From: Aquila chrysaetos chrysaetos
Taxonomy: Eukaryota; Chordata; Aves; Accipitriformes; Accipitridae
DNA length: 64,000 bases
Reading direction: 5' to 3'
Assembly: GCF_900496995.4 (NCBI RefSeq)
Contig: NC_044005.1
Coordinates: forward strand, 23,379,363 to 23,443,362
The notes under the pieces were generated by a model that was not told where the DNA came from, searched no databases, and was given only the letters and a program-made list of their open reading frames with translations. Positions 34,490-47,370 of the stretch are shown piece by piece. The number at the start of each line of letters is the position of its first letter. Positions within the stretch are counted from its first letter, which is position 1. Both the position numbers and the translations under genes were made by a program.

Positions 34490-36600
34490 TGTGACCTAAT
34501 TACTAACATTTGTAATAATAGTTTATTGTTCTATGCCACATGTAGCTTTCATCTTCTTTCTCTGCACTCTGTCAATTTAATTTTCCTTTCTGCTGTTCTG
34601 TTATCTAAAATTATCAAATACGTACCATGCCCTGGAAAGTACACCAATTAAGAGCTGTATTTAAATCTGCTTGAATGTGCCTGTCACAAAGTTAATTGGA
34701 ATAAACACATATTTGATATGATATTGTTTGAATTCTGCTCCAAGCCAGACTATTGTCCATCACAAACTTTCTTTTTACTCGTTTATATTCTTCTTCCTCT
34801 TATATGGCAATGAGTTCTATGTCAAACATAAAATAGCACATTTTTACATGCTATGAAAAAAGGACACTCTTTTTCTGTTTGCCTTAAATCTGCTACCATG
34901 TCTCTTATAAACAAGAGAAAATATACATCAGCTGGATCAGACCATAACCAGAGTTTACGTAATGGCAGTCAGCAAATGCTTTAATTTTGTTTTCAGTGCA
35001 ATGACTTCAGCCCAGCTAGACATCAGCACTACAGGAATTTAAGACAGTATGTACATTAGTCTATGGCCACTATTTCATAAACTCTGGAGAGATTCACAGC
35101 CAATTGGTAAGAAAAATTTATGTCTGCAGCAACAGGAGCACTAAAGTTTGAGCAGCATGTAAATCGATAGCTTGAGAAAAGCATGGCAACACAGAAATCC
35201 CTGTCATTCTACTGTTACTGGGTTTTGGGTCTTGGGGGTTTTCTAAGGTGACAAGATTCAACTAATCTCAAAGGAGCCAGCATGCTAATTTTCCTCTCTA
35301 GCGCCTTATCTCCTGGAATGAATCAACTACCCAAATGCATGACTGATTAAACTGCATTGCTATCACTGGACCTATATCAGGAACAAATTTGATTCAGGGG
35401 ATGTATTATTCGTTTAAATGCTGGGGTATGACATTTTTAACCATGCAGCTGTAACTTAAAAATATTTACAGGGAAGCCATCTGGGAAAAGAAAGAGTATA
35501 GTTTTTCCCAGTCACCGTGAGTATATGGCATCCATGCATGGCATGCAATATGAAATCAATGTGAAAAAATCCACCTCATCGTTCATAAGGACATGGCAGT
35601 TCCTCTGCATGCATGAAATGTGAATCTCTTCTCTAACAGTAGTTCAACTATTGAGGTAATCTATTTTTCATTTTCAGCACAGACACATTTATTAGCGGTG
35701 TTAATAAGACAGCCTTTGTCAGAACATATTGTCTGTTGTCAAAATCTAAGGATTAACGTTGTATTGCATGTCTGAATAGAATTACTTTCCCATAAGATTT
35801 GCTATACCAAGTTAGTTACATGGTCCAGTAGGTCTGGTGCCCTACCAGATGGCAATAAATAAATGGCAAATACATAAAATTTCAGAGAAAAGTTTAATTC
35901 TAGGACACGATCTCACTCTAACATGCATTATGTACCTTCATAACTATTGCAGTACAGCACATGGAACAAAACATTTCCTTCTGACCTCTGCAGGCAATTA
36001 GCTTATGCCCTGAAACCTGGCATTTGATTACCCTTATCTGCCAGGTGTAGCTGCAAACACCATTATCGGAGATTTTTCCAGGATTACAACGGCTTTATCA
36101 CATCTCCGATTATGATAAGGAACAGTAAAGCATTCAGAAACCTCCTTAGTAATCCAGATGAATTAGATTTCAGTAATAAGAGCCTGATAAAAGAGCATGT
36201 TCTCCTACCCCCAATCACTCATAAATATGTAGACTCTAATAACTAATTATCTTAGATTTTCAGGAGATTATTTTTCTGGGAATCTGTCAACAGCGATTTT
36301 CTTTTAGATGTGGTCCTAGCTTCTGACATACAGTCAGTTCATGGTTTCCAGACAATTGGTAAATGCCCGGAGGAAGGTCTTTTTATGTGATGTGTGTCCC
36401 CTCAGTCTGAACTAATTAACTGCTACAAACGTGGAAAATATCCATTTTGCCATAGTGTTGAACTTTTCGAATCTTTCCATTTGGAAGATCAGAAACAATC
36501 CAATCAAACTGCTTGCCACCTGGCTCCTCCACATTACTTTTTGCAGTGGAATTAAATAAAATTATCATTTCCAATTTGAAAATAAAAGTGGAAAATAATT
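34490..36600. promoter_or_regulatory. Block of possible conserved non-coding elements
   Basis: About 2.1 kb free of recognised repeats, simple sequence and open frames (none of 60 codons or more lies wholly inside). It is dense in TAAT/ATTA homeodomain cores and TTATC/GATAA motifs, and contains a structured palindrome at 36032-36120. This texture is typical of developmental enhancers in gene-poor regions. It is an inference from composition: no alignment was possible here, and a non-conserved unique region could look similar. Confidence 0.3.
36032..36120. promoter_or_regulatory. Nested palindromic GATA-motif cluster, possible enhancer core
   Basis: ATTATCGGAGAT (36062-36073) and ATCTCCGATTAT (36102-36113) form an 11-of-12 inverted repeat around a 28-bp centre. 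Outside it, CCTTATC (36032-36038) and GATAAGG (36114-36120) form a second exact inverted pair. Four TTATC/GATAA motifs fall within 90 bp, one of them inside the centre. Both inner arms carry a CpG in a CpG-poor region, which suggests they are unmethylated or under selection. GATA-factor binding is inferred from motifs. Confidence 0.4.
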
Positions 36601-37459
36601 ATTCAACAGTGACCTGGACGGCCCATTAATTAGTGCTCTGTGTTGTTCGCCCAAAACACAACTGGTTTGATTTTTGTGCTGGGTTTCTGCTCCTAAAAGT
36701 GGCAAGTGCTGTGGGCTCTCCTGGAGAGGCCTTGAGGGAGGGGGAAGCAAGGAGGCTTGGGTTTTTTTACCCCACAGCATCCCCTACTGTTGCTTTTAGG
36801 GACGGTACTGATTCACTTAAAAGGCACTTTCCTGCGGTCCCTAGCCAGGAGGAGAGCAGGGCAGTTTCCAGGGCTTTTCAGCAGACCTGGAGGGGCAGGA
36901 GTGGGAAAATGGAAAGACTTAGTGTCCCCAGGAGACTCACAGGTGACTCTTTAAAGGAAAACTATTGCCCCAATAATTCAAAATAGTGTATGTTTCAGTA
37001 CCATAAAAATCTCAATGACTAACTGGAGCAGCAATTTTCTAAGGAGCCTTGACCACCGCAAGAGACACTTGCTAATTTAAAACAGACCATCTCAAGCCAT
37101 TGCGGTTTCTCCTAACAAGCCCTATTCCCTTGCAGAACATATGGCCCTGTTTCTCTCAGTTATGTGACAGCTGTCAGCCCCAAATCAGCTTCCAGGTGTG
37201 CATAGAAAAAATGAGTCTTTGAGTGTTCTTGGGATTTTTGTTTTGCTTTGCAAATACCTGTAACTTATTCAAAAATTTGGAACACTCCTGAATGCTTTAA
37301 TACTGAAATGTACACTCACAAAATCCTTTTCTCCCAAAGGAACTTGTAAACACATCTTTCAATTTGCATTTCTAGGGGTATTGAATTTTTTCTTTATATA
37401 TGAACAAAAGTTTGCAAAATATATATGCAGGTGAAGGTAGGGGTCTGAATAGGCATCTA
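36601..37459. other. Unique non-coding stretch
   Basis: A GC-richer patch at about 36650-36960 keeps frames of 117 and 65 codons open on the plus strand in two registers and 71 codons on the minus. Overlap in three frames argues for low stop density and not for coding. No repeat recognised. Confidence 0.45.
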
Positions 37460-37592
37460 CTGATTTCTCTACATCTTGCTTTCCTTATCTATTAAATTGG
37501 GTTAACAATACTTCTGCATGTCCCAGGGGTGTTGTGAAACCTTACTCATTAAAGTTTGTATAGTATTTTGAGATCCTTGATGGAGGATGCAG
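37460..37592 (+). repeat. MIR-like SINE with L2-type tail, fossil
   Basis: The best-preserved SINE fossil here: TTTCCTTATCTATTAAATTGGG, AACAATACTTCTGCATG, CAGGGGTGTTGTGAAA, ACTCATTAAAGTTTGTATAG and TTTTGAGATCCTTGATGGA follow the MIR/L2 consensus in order (TTTCCTCATCTGTAAAATGGG, AATAATACTT, AGGGTTGTTGTGAGG, TTTGTAAAGCGCTTTGAGATCCT). Confidence 0.65.
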
Positions 37593-40500
37593 GAACACCT
37601 CACTTGTTATATATGAATGGCAATTCACTCACAGACTCAACAGTGTTTGGTAAGGGAGTAACTGAAGAATATCAAATGCTGCAGGCTCAAATGAAAGCGA
37701 GCTCATAAAAATAAACCATTTACCAGAGGCTTCCAAGCACCCTGCTTCCTACAGATGAGATGAAGAGTTCATCCCCTTCTCTGCTTGACAACAGAGAATA
37801 AGCCATAACATTGCACATCACAAACAGTGGTTGTAGCATTCTTCTCTGTTGGAGAGCTTCACTTTATTGTACAGCCCCATTAACTGATGAATTGAGGTCA
37901 GAATGGTTCATGTTATCACTGTGAGTATAGAAAAGAACTTGGCCCAAACGTGGAAACCAAACAGATTTTGATCACAAAAAAGGACTCAGGAATAGTGATA
38001 CCTGTGCGTATTGCCTTATAAGAGTGTTTTTTTCCCCCCATTTGCTATTCTAATCAAAGGAAAAAGCTTATGGAGAAAAAACCAACAACTTAAATTTGGT
38101 GGAAGGATCCACTTGTATTTCTATCTGATCTACAGAAGGAAAGATTTCTGCATCCTCAGTTCTGGGAAAAGCAACCAATCTGAACTCTTCTCTAATTTTA
38201 GGGTTTTATACCGACACAGTTACCTGAGCCCCTTCTGCAGACAACCTAGCTCCTCAGAGAAGCAAAGTCTCTAGCAGATTCATGAATCCCCAATACTCCT
38301 CAATTTCTGGAATAAAAAGGTTTCATGAGATAGGACCCTTCAGGTTTGTCGAATCTATTCTACTTTTCTGTACCTACAGACCAGAAACCTACACTGCACA
38401 ATGTGCCATTTGAACAAAAGAAGTCTGATAATGAAATTTCTAACAACACTCACTTCAGCTGGACTAGAACTAGTTCAATCACATCCCACCTTGCGACAGG
38501 CCAGCTATTTTACATCTCAACCCAAGGAAGCCTAAAAGAGCAGCTGCAGCTACATAATTAGAAAAGAAGTGGGAAAAGAATTTTAAACCAGCCCAAGACA
38601 TAGACATTTTGGAGTTCATTTTTCTCTTATCCAGAACCAGTTAGTCCCACTCCAGGACAGCCCTGTACTTCCAGCTAAGTTCTGCAGCTTGAATCGCTCT
38701 GCATCCTGAGCACCACTGTAGCTACCCAAGAGAGAAAATACCACTATACGGCTTAAACAAGGGTGCTCCCTTATTTAACCAAACCAAACTCCTTTAAAAT
38801 CTGTGGCAACCTTTTAAATAGCTTTGAATCAGGAGTTTAGCTTTTAACTAATTTGCTAAGCATATGGAGCTTTAGAAGCCAAACTGACAGATGAGAGGTG
38901 CAACTTATTTCCTAAGCACCTTCTACTCCCATTAATTTACCAGACCAAGCTGAATGAATGCTTTTAGCTTGATTCTCACCTAAAACGCAACTTGTCTGAA
39001 TGCTGTTTTTACCAGAAGGTTGGTATAAAGGACTTGTAAACAAAAGAAAGTAACCTTGAAAACTGAGGAGAAAGATAGCATTTCCCTTCCCTTCTAGCTT
39101 TACTTTAGAGCCTGTTATTTACTTTTTACAATTTATGAGCAAGCAACTTATTTCTTTCTAGTCCTTTCTTTAAAGGAGATTAATTATTCCCATTGTTAAT
39201 GAAAAGGTTTTCTTCTAATTAAAAGAAATTATAAGGCATTCACCAGTGGCATTATTCTAGTCAATAAACTAATTATGGTTGTAGCAAATGAAGGAAAAGA
39301 CATCAACTGATCTTAGGACCATGATTTAGAAAACTTTAAGGATATGATTTTCACATTCCTTGAAAAAGCAAAGGAGATCTTACATGCACGTTTAGTTACT
39401 GTTTAGAATGTACAGAAAAAATACTAGTCCTTTGAAATTAGCATAGCGCTTCTGGAAATTTCTAGCTGCACTACCTACATTCACTTGGTGTGTCCTTGTA
39501 ATGTCATGTTGGATGGAGCAGGAGGAGAGGAGCATTGAATCTCCCTGTTTTATTGCACTGTTGCCCTCTAAAATTCCATTCCAGTTGAATCAAAATCATT
39601 CCAAATAATGAAAGTGGTATTTTTTGCTTTCATAATAATATAAAAAAATAAATTTCAAGAGCTATGAAGACTGCCATGATTTGTCCCTTAAAAATACTAC
39701 TATCATCATCATCATTACAGTGAGGAAACATGTTTTCCACAACTTGGCAAAGGGCTAAGAAAGTTGCGTTAACTTTACTTTGCAAATGAAAATTCTGAGA
39801 ACTAGCATGGTGTGGTGTTTTGCTGGAAACCAAATATAAAGTCACTAGCCAAATCAGGCTTGAATTCAAAGGCAGGGACTTTATCTGCTACTTACTTCTT
39901 TTCTTCTTTCTATCCATCTTCAAGACATTTTTTCTTTTACACAAGCTGAATGCATGAGAACAGCTAGACATTACATAAAAACTTGTGATTTCCCTCAGCA
40001 GAGATGCATCGGTTACCCAGGCATAGACTCATAGCCTACTGCAATGTACAGCAGAACTGGCTAATTGATGAGTTGTGCAAATGCGCTTTTTTTGTGCTTT
40101 TTTTTTTTTTTTTTTTGATATTGCAGTGCAAATGCTGGCATAGTCCATGATTACTTCTCATTAGCAGTAGTACTTCCTGTCTGAAGTCATTGTGGTAGGG
40201 TTACAAGTGCTGATGTGATCATATCCTCAACCTTCAGAAATGTTTTAAAGTGGGATGTGATGAAATAAGAGAGGGAAAAATATTTAGTTTGGATTTGAAG
40301 ACTGGTAACACAAAATTATTCCTCATAATACAAAATATTCCAGCCATGCCACTAATACTTCTGCCTCCCTTTTTGATAGTTTGCCTCCCTCATGTCCTCA
40401 TGAAAATCTTCCAAAAGCAAGCTGCATTGGAAGGTGTTTCAAGGTCATTTATACAATCAAACTGGGTCAGATAACAGTAATAATACATGAAATCATCATT

Positions 40501-43500
40501 AACACTCAATATCTATTTGGTAATTATGCATCAAAGCATCAATTTCACATTTAATGTTGGGGTTTTCTGCTAAAGTTTTAGCATTCTATTTTGAATCAAC
40601 TAGATAGTAAAGAGAACGAGGTGCTAAGGTTGCTAAAAGTTCAGGAAATTTGCTGGGTAACAAGCATTTCTGAAAATCTTTTGGGGTATGTAGCACACTC
40701 TTTGACCCACTAACTGACTCTTTGTACCAACATAAAGTTTTGGTTTGGAGAGGAAACTAGAACTGTTGCTAGCTGAAGAGGAAGATGCTGCTATTACTCT
40801 ATTAAAAATGCAAAACAGAGGCCAATTTTTTACTGTACCAGGCATCTCTTCCATTTTCTGGGTTGCATACAGGACTAGTTTGGATGACAGGCTGGAGAAA
40901 AATAAATTGAGATCTAATTTACTTTCACCATTATGAAGTAAAATTGCAGTGAATATCAGACTCCACCGTTTTCACATGAGAAAAGAACAAATTAAAGACA
41001 AGCTGAAGTTTTTGGCTTCATTGGGCCTTCTTCACAGCCACAGTGGCATGCCATCAGCAGATCCAGCGAAGACCAGAGCTGTGTGCTTACAGCATGTCCT
41101 GTGGCTGCTCCTCAGCGCTGAGGGAAGATGTCACACAGCAACATTCATGTTTCCCTGGATGCTCCAGAAAATGGGGAGGAACAGAACTTGTCTTTTTTTC
41201 CTCCGCCCATTTTCCTCCTCAGTTTCCCATTACATTTGTCTTTCCTGCTCTATGGATTAATCCTTTCAAACATTTCTCCTATGCCCATTAAACTTGCAGC
41301 AGCATCCCAGTGACTTTTCTGAAGCTGTTCACTGTTGCTTGCAGGGTTATTTTCCCTTACGTGGACCAGTGTCTGCAATCTCAGCCTGGATTACTGGCCT
41401 TATTTACGAGGCAATGGCAGACAACTTGGCCTTTGATATCAAGCAACCCCCTTGGAACACTGTCAGTGAATGTCTTTCTCCATATTTATTGGTGTTCCTC
41501 TTTTCCTCCTACCTTTAAGTCACAGCTCAATTCTGACCCTTTCTGTACCTCATCTCTCATCTGATCATGTTTTTCTATTCCTTCCCACTGTTTGCTCACT
41601 TATTGTTAATCCTTAGTCTCTTCTTACTCAAAATCTCTCGTGTCTCACTTTTTATACAGTCTCCCTGACCCTTTGACAAAAGCCTGTCATCTCTGTCCTC
41701 AGGAGTTACAACCTTAAATCCTGTCTAATCTAGTTCCCACTGACACAGCAGATCTCACCTCTGTCCTGACACAGTCGCCAGTCCTCTCCCTGTTGTGTCT
41801 CGATTTTCTCTCTCTTGACTTCAGTAGTGGGGGAAGTGCAGGGACCTCACATTGCAGAGAGAGAAGATTAGCTGGGATTTACGTGTCTAAGTTCAGACAT
41901 GCTTCTCAAAATACCCAGCCAGTTGGGACTTAACTTTGGAAGAACACAAATTCCTTGGGTGCCTCTGAATTAAACTGCAGGGCTTCCCAAGAATTGCAAG
42001 TTTTATGCCACTCAGCCAAGTGGATTTGTCACTAACTCCCAGGTAAACTTTGGGAAGATTCAGATATGGGATTTTTCCTTTGCTTTTCCTGCTCAAGCAG
42101 CCTTGATCTAGTTGACTTTCCAAGAGGCAGCTGACCAGATCACAAATTCCAGTTTGTAATGCTTATTTTAAATAGAGAAATCCTGGTTTCTCCTTCTTTT
42201 TTTTTTTAATAATACCCGCAGGTAGAAGAAATTTAATTTTGTCCTCTGCCTCAAAGAATAAAAAGCTACATCTCCCAACTCTCAGAGTGCCCTAACAGAG
42301 TTTATTGTGTAATCTGTAATGAAGAGACATGCATTCTTGTCATCACCAGTCAATCTGCTACATAATTTAGGAAAGGATTCAAACATTCTCCAAATAAAGC
42401 CTGAAAAAGCAAAGTTGGTGGTTCCTTGAATACTGGTCTTTTTTTGCAGTGCAGCTCCACACACACTTGGAGCATCCAGCAGAGCAGGGCAGCCCCTTGT
42501 GCTGCAGAGATGAAAATGAAGTGCTGGAGGACAAGTGAGAAATACCCCAGAGCTATGGCTCGAGTTCCACTTGTACAATGCCAGGCTGTCTTTAAGATCT
42601 TTTATTGACCAGCTCCCTGCCCATCTTTGTATATGAGATTTCCTGTAGGCATCAGAGTGAACACGAAACTGAAAGAAGGCTGTAACAGCAAAGTCTCTGC
42701 TGACTGCTTGAACTGCTTTGTGAAAGAGTAGGTGGGCAAATGAAAGCACAGAGAGTATTTGTGATTAAAAAAACAGTCAATTAAGCCAGCCTTACGGAGC
42801 AATGCAAACTAGTAAGAGCTAAGACTGGGGTGAAAGGACAAAAGTGAGATAGGGTTCAAAGGTTAGGACAAGAAGCTTAAAATCACGCTGGAGTATGGCC
42901 AGTCAGTGAAGGGTGTGAAGAAATGACACGATCTGAAAGGCAGCACAGCCAAAATATCCTGGCTGCTCAGGAGCATTATTATTTGTATCACACTCCCACC
43001 CAGAGGCTCCATGTAAGTATCAGGGCCCCATGGTGCTACATATTGCAAAAACACAGCAAATGACAGTCCAAGCCAAAATCACAGGAATAAGCAGAGAAAA
43101 AGCACTGGCACTGCAGCGTGTAGGAGGCAGAGCTCTGGATGAGTGGGGAGCAAAGTGAAAAGGTCTCATGCCAGAATGACTCTGGGTTTGCTCCAAAGGA
43201 TCATGAACCTCTCAATGAACTTGCAGCCCAGTGAGTTCCATGTAGTTCCAGGTGCTGTAATGAATGTTTCACAGAGAGATAACTAACCCCCCTCACCCCA
43301 AAGCTCCACGGTGCTGATGCTTTCCAGCACAATCTGTCCATGACACCATGGTAGAGTGCAGAGCCAGCTTTATTATTTCAGTTTGTTCCTTTTTACTGCT
43401 ACTGCTCTCTAAGGTTAATTGTATTCCCCGTGCTGATGCACAGTGGTATCTATACATAGACCTCACTGTATGGATTCTTTCTTTTCTTTTTCTTTTTTTC

Positions 43501-44560
43501 CCCTTTTTAATCAATAAGGAGTTCAAACACTATGCAGCTTTCTCAATAAAATGCCAGGAGTCATCCAGTGAAGTGGGAGAGGGCAAGAGTAAAGGAGCAA
43601 ACCCTTGACCCTCTCCGACTCAGCCCACTCTTCTCTTGGTTTAGAAGAGTATTCAAAGCAGATGAAAGAAAAGACAGAGAATCTCCCAAACACAAACCTT
43701 TTCCTCGTGAAAGGTGGGAAGTAGTAATGGTAGCATGTAGCATTGCCCTGGTTCCTATATCTCAGTCTGCTTCCAGACTGAAGTCCAAGATCCAGCTAAG
43801 TAGTTAGGCCATTCCTTCTTTCTTCTGACTCCTAAGTTCATGTTCACTTCAGAGCTATTTGAGAGACGAGATCAGTGGGAGCCTCATCAGGGATTTGGAG
43901 ATATGTCCTTTTTGGGACGGGCTTCAGCCACTTCAGCTCCATACCAGCAGTAGTACACAGACCTGATCTTTCTCTACCCCAACTAATCCTGCAGCCAGAA
44001 GTATATGGAGAAGCAGAAGGAACAAGAGGGGTCCCTTGTAAATGTGGTCCTGTTACATTACCTAAGTGAAATCCCTGCTCTGGGTTTAAGGTGGAGGCTC
44101 AGGTTCATCAAATGCTAATGTAACTCTTCTGCTGGTTCAGCTTTCTTCTTGCATTGGTCTCATGAACATATACATGACCACAGTATTCAAGATGAAAGAG
44201 AACCAATGGTGCCTCTCAAGATAAAGGGCCGTCAGAGGGACTGAGTCACAAAGTCACCATGCCCACAGCAGCCCACAACCAGCTGAGGGGAGGACAGAAG
44301 CATGTCTTTTACCATCTTGAAGAATGACACAAGCTCTGTCTTGAACGGCAGTCTGTCCATGTGGCTGCTCACAGCACTTGAGCCACACGGTGCCACTGTG
44401 CCTCAGACATGGCATCCTGCAAATCTGCGGCTCCGGCAGGTGGTTTGCAGTCAGTCTCTTACTTTCTGTGGATCAGCTTCTCAGGGGTCCACAAGCAGGC
44501 ACAAAGACAACCAAGTTCATATGCCAGCGTGCAATGCTACTAGAAAGTCAAAAATGTAAA
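37593..44560. other. Unique non-coding stretch with a pyrimidine-rich zone
   Basis: Mostly AT-rich unique sequence. It holds a T19 run at 40098-40116. Several overlapping plus-strand frames at 40949-41564 (up to 103 codons) occupy all three registers, which points to low stop density. The plus strand is markedly pyrimidine-rich at about 41480-41825. The 155-codon minus frame 42282-42749 has no family resemblance and an antisense companion. No gene can be supported. Confidence 0.45.
40098..40116. repeat. Poly(T) run, 19 bp
   Basis: Uninterrupted T run preceded by a shorter T7 run (40087-40093). It could be an inverted poly(A) tail of a lost retroposed body; nothing recognisable flanks it. Confidence 0.8.
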
Positions 44561-44589
44561 GATTAAGGCAGATCCACTTCAGCACAGTG

Positions 44590-45190
44590 ACTACTGCAGT
44601 ACTTGTACTTGGCCAGTTAGGTCGGGAAAAATTATCTTTCTCCTATTAGCTGCATTGTGAGAAATTTATCCCAGTCTCTAATAAAACTATCATTAGGGTC
44701 TGATGGAGGCTAAATGGACTGTCAGATTGTTCGACTCTGATGACTGTTGCAGCATGTTTCCAAGATAAGCATTTAACACTGCTCACCATTAGCAAGTATC
44801 TTTGCATTATATTTAATTTCATTTTGTGGGGGAAAAGATTATTGTAATTTAACAGAGATCCATAATATTTTCATGATGGTAAGCAGGGAAGAGGTAAATC
44901 AGATGATTCATTTCATATTGAAATCAACCCATGCTGAAAGTAAACAACCACCTTTGCTCTCTTTTGGATGATCAAGCTCCCTTGTTTTGGAGCAGTTAAT
45001 ACTGAACTTGAACAAATCTCTCCTTGTTTAAAAGATTAGATTTGAGGAACAGACCAAGATAGATGGTTTCTTTCTCTGTAAGCTATTGATTAATGGATTG
45101 TACTAAATGCTGTGACATGCCCTTTAAATGGAATTTACAAGTAATATATCGTATGGCAACTGCATTATTAATGATTTTGATACCTGGTAT
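44590..45190. promoter_or_regulatory. Possible conserved non-coding block
   Basis: Repeat-free, frame-free DNA with many TAAT/ATTA and ATTAGC/CATTAG-type motifs, unlike its simple-sequence-rich neighbours. Judged by texture only; an alignment to other birds is required to call it conserved. Confidence 0.22.
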
Positions 45191-47294
45191 TTCTGTCTTC
45201 CTACTCTGAGCTCTTCTTATTTATCCTGCTGAAGGTGGAGGGAAAAAGCTGGCTCCCCCCAGCTTGCTGGGCTTTGTTCTTGCAATCATATATATTCCTA
45301 GGCTTATTCTCATTATTCACATAACATCTAGCCTGACACTTTTCCTTACTATATGCCAGCACAAGAAGGCCAAAAAAACCAACACCCACCTTCATTTGCA
45401 AGAGAATCACCAAAGCCTTTAGATAAATATAACTATCTAAGAATTGAAGGTAGCTGAAGAGCTCATTCTCTTCATTATTATTAGATGTTTACAGTCCCAC
45501 ATAAAAGCAAGCAGAGAAAATCAAATTTTGTTTTGTTTTGTTTTTTTCATTTAAAAATTTCTCTGCTTATTTTTCCTGCACTTTGAGAGGCAGCCTGCAC
45601 TGCAAATGTACTAGTGTGTTTACCAAGAGGTAGACTTACGCATGGACGACTGAAATGAAGGGCAAAGAGAAATTAAAATGCAATTTAACAAGAAGGCAAA
45701 CTCAAACAACAGTATTGTTCCATTCATGTTATTCAGTCTTTCAAGAAGGAGAGAATTGTGAACTCCCAGAAACAAAGGGATAATTCACAGAAAATAAAGA
45801 CATTGCAGAAAAAATATGTTTAGTCTTCACCAGCAAAGGCATCAGGGAGATGTTTATTTCAGACCCTTTCCTCTCATAACAGTCAAAGAAAGATGCTGTT
45901 AGCAGCTGAGATGTTAGAAGAGAAAATATACTATCAAACTCATAAATTAAACAACAATGAATCATCAGAATCTGGTGGAACTGCTGAGGAAACTTCTGAC
46001 CGAAGTTACTGGCAAAAGCATGAGGGGCACAACTTACTCATTAAGATATTTTATTGTCATCAAAACCAAGGACCTGGCTTGCAACTAGTAATAACATCTA
46101 GCAGCTTTACTGAATACTGACTGGTATCAGCTATTGAAATCTGTCTTTGCTTAAAGAGCTCAGAATGATCCTAGGAACAACAGATTAGAGCTGCCACCTG
46201 TTCCAAGCATATGTATCGAGATGAACAGGATATGATAAGGACTGGAGGTAACTCAAAGTCAGAAGTCCCACTCTTTGGGAAGCTGTGAACTTGTAAAAAT
46301 ACTTTATCCAATTTCAGAATGAATGTTGTAGCTTCCAGAATGAGAGAATGGGAAGTAAAGTCCATAAGTGATGGCCTGAAATAATCAAAATATTCAGTGT
46401 TGCAATTTTCCAGGAGGTCCCAGACTCTCACTGGGGCACAGTCTCAGTTCACCTCTGTTTCTAGGTTCTGACCCTGCCGGACCTAGGGAAGAGACTGGGA
46501 ACCACATGGGCACAAACTCTGGGAGCTGCACCCAGAAACAGACACCAGAGTGAGGAAGTGAGACATCTTCGGTGTTCAGCTCTGCAGCAGGGAGCCGGGA
46601 AGCCCAATCGCTTGAGCCACTCTGGGTGGTGATTTTGCCTCAGAATGGAAGATGTTTGAAGGTCAGACTCCAGATGAGGAAGCCAGACAAGCTACGCTTT
46701 TTTACTGAAAACAATTTTCCCCTCTCCCCCCAAAAAAAGAATTTCAAAAAACATTTTTTTAGATGGAAATAGGAAGCATTATTGAACAACAGGGGTTTTT
46801 TTCACCCTTGCCAACCTCCCTGTAATGTTTCTCTTGTTTTTCCAATAGAGGAAGGGATAATGAGGAGAGAAATAATTACCATTCATGACCAGCTAGTGTG
46901 AAAGTGTGGGTGTGCTCTCTGCTGAGTATGTCAGTATACAAACTTACATCCTATGTAATAATTATATTGTTCTACCTTTTGCCGTGGTGTGACATACAAA
47001 ATCTAAGTATGTCAAAAGACCGCTAGAAGAAGAATAAATATTGAAAATGGCTGTAAAATCTTTGAACAATGAAGTAAAAATAGATACAATTCAATATTCA
47101 TCAAAGTAATTTCAGGAACAATTGCTGCATTCCAAGAATAAATATTACCTACAAGCATTTAATTTGTCTACGGAGAATTTTTTAAACCTTTAATGACTGC
47201 ATAAAACTCACGAGAAATACATCTTTTAAAAATTAATCCAGACAAGCTAGATTTTTGTCAACCAGTTCTTTAGTATCCAAGCAGTGCTTGAACA
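45191..47294. other. Unique non-coding stretch
   Basis: No recognised repeat or exon. Frames at 45893-46120 (+), 46171-46431 (-) and 46572-46772 (+) are short and without family resemblance. Runs of TTTTG occur near 45530-45550. Confidence 0.45.
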
Positions 47295-47370
47295 ACAGTC
47301 CACTGAAGACACTGCAAACAGCTCCATGAACTTCAGTGGGACTCTTCACATATTGTGTAGCACTGCAAGC
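47295..47370 (+). repeat. Ancient amniote repeat relic
   Basis: CTCCATGAACTTCAGTGGGACTCTTCACA resembles the CTCCATTGACTTCAATGGGACTCTTCACA core seen in old archosaur repeats. Only this core is recognisable. Confidence 0.35.

Noticed and set aside
41345..41518. Acceptor-like TTGCTTGCAG followed by an open frame (GLIYEAMADNLAFDIKQPPW)
   Set aside because: Overlaps other open plus-strand registers in a low-stop patch; no donor or conserved family recognised. It could be revisited if RNA evidence appears.
42282..42749. 155-codon minus-strand open frame
   Set aside because: No family resemblance, no convincing splice context, and an antisense frame overlaps it; composition looks random.
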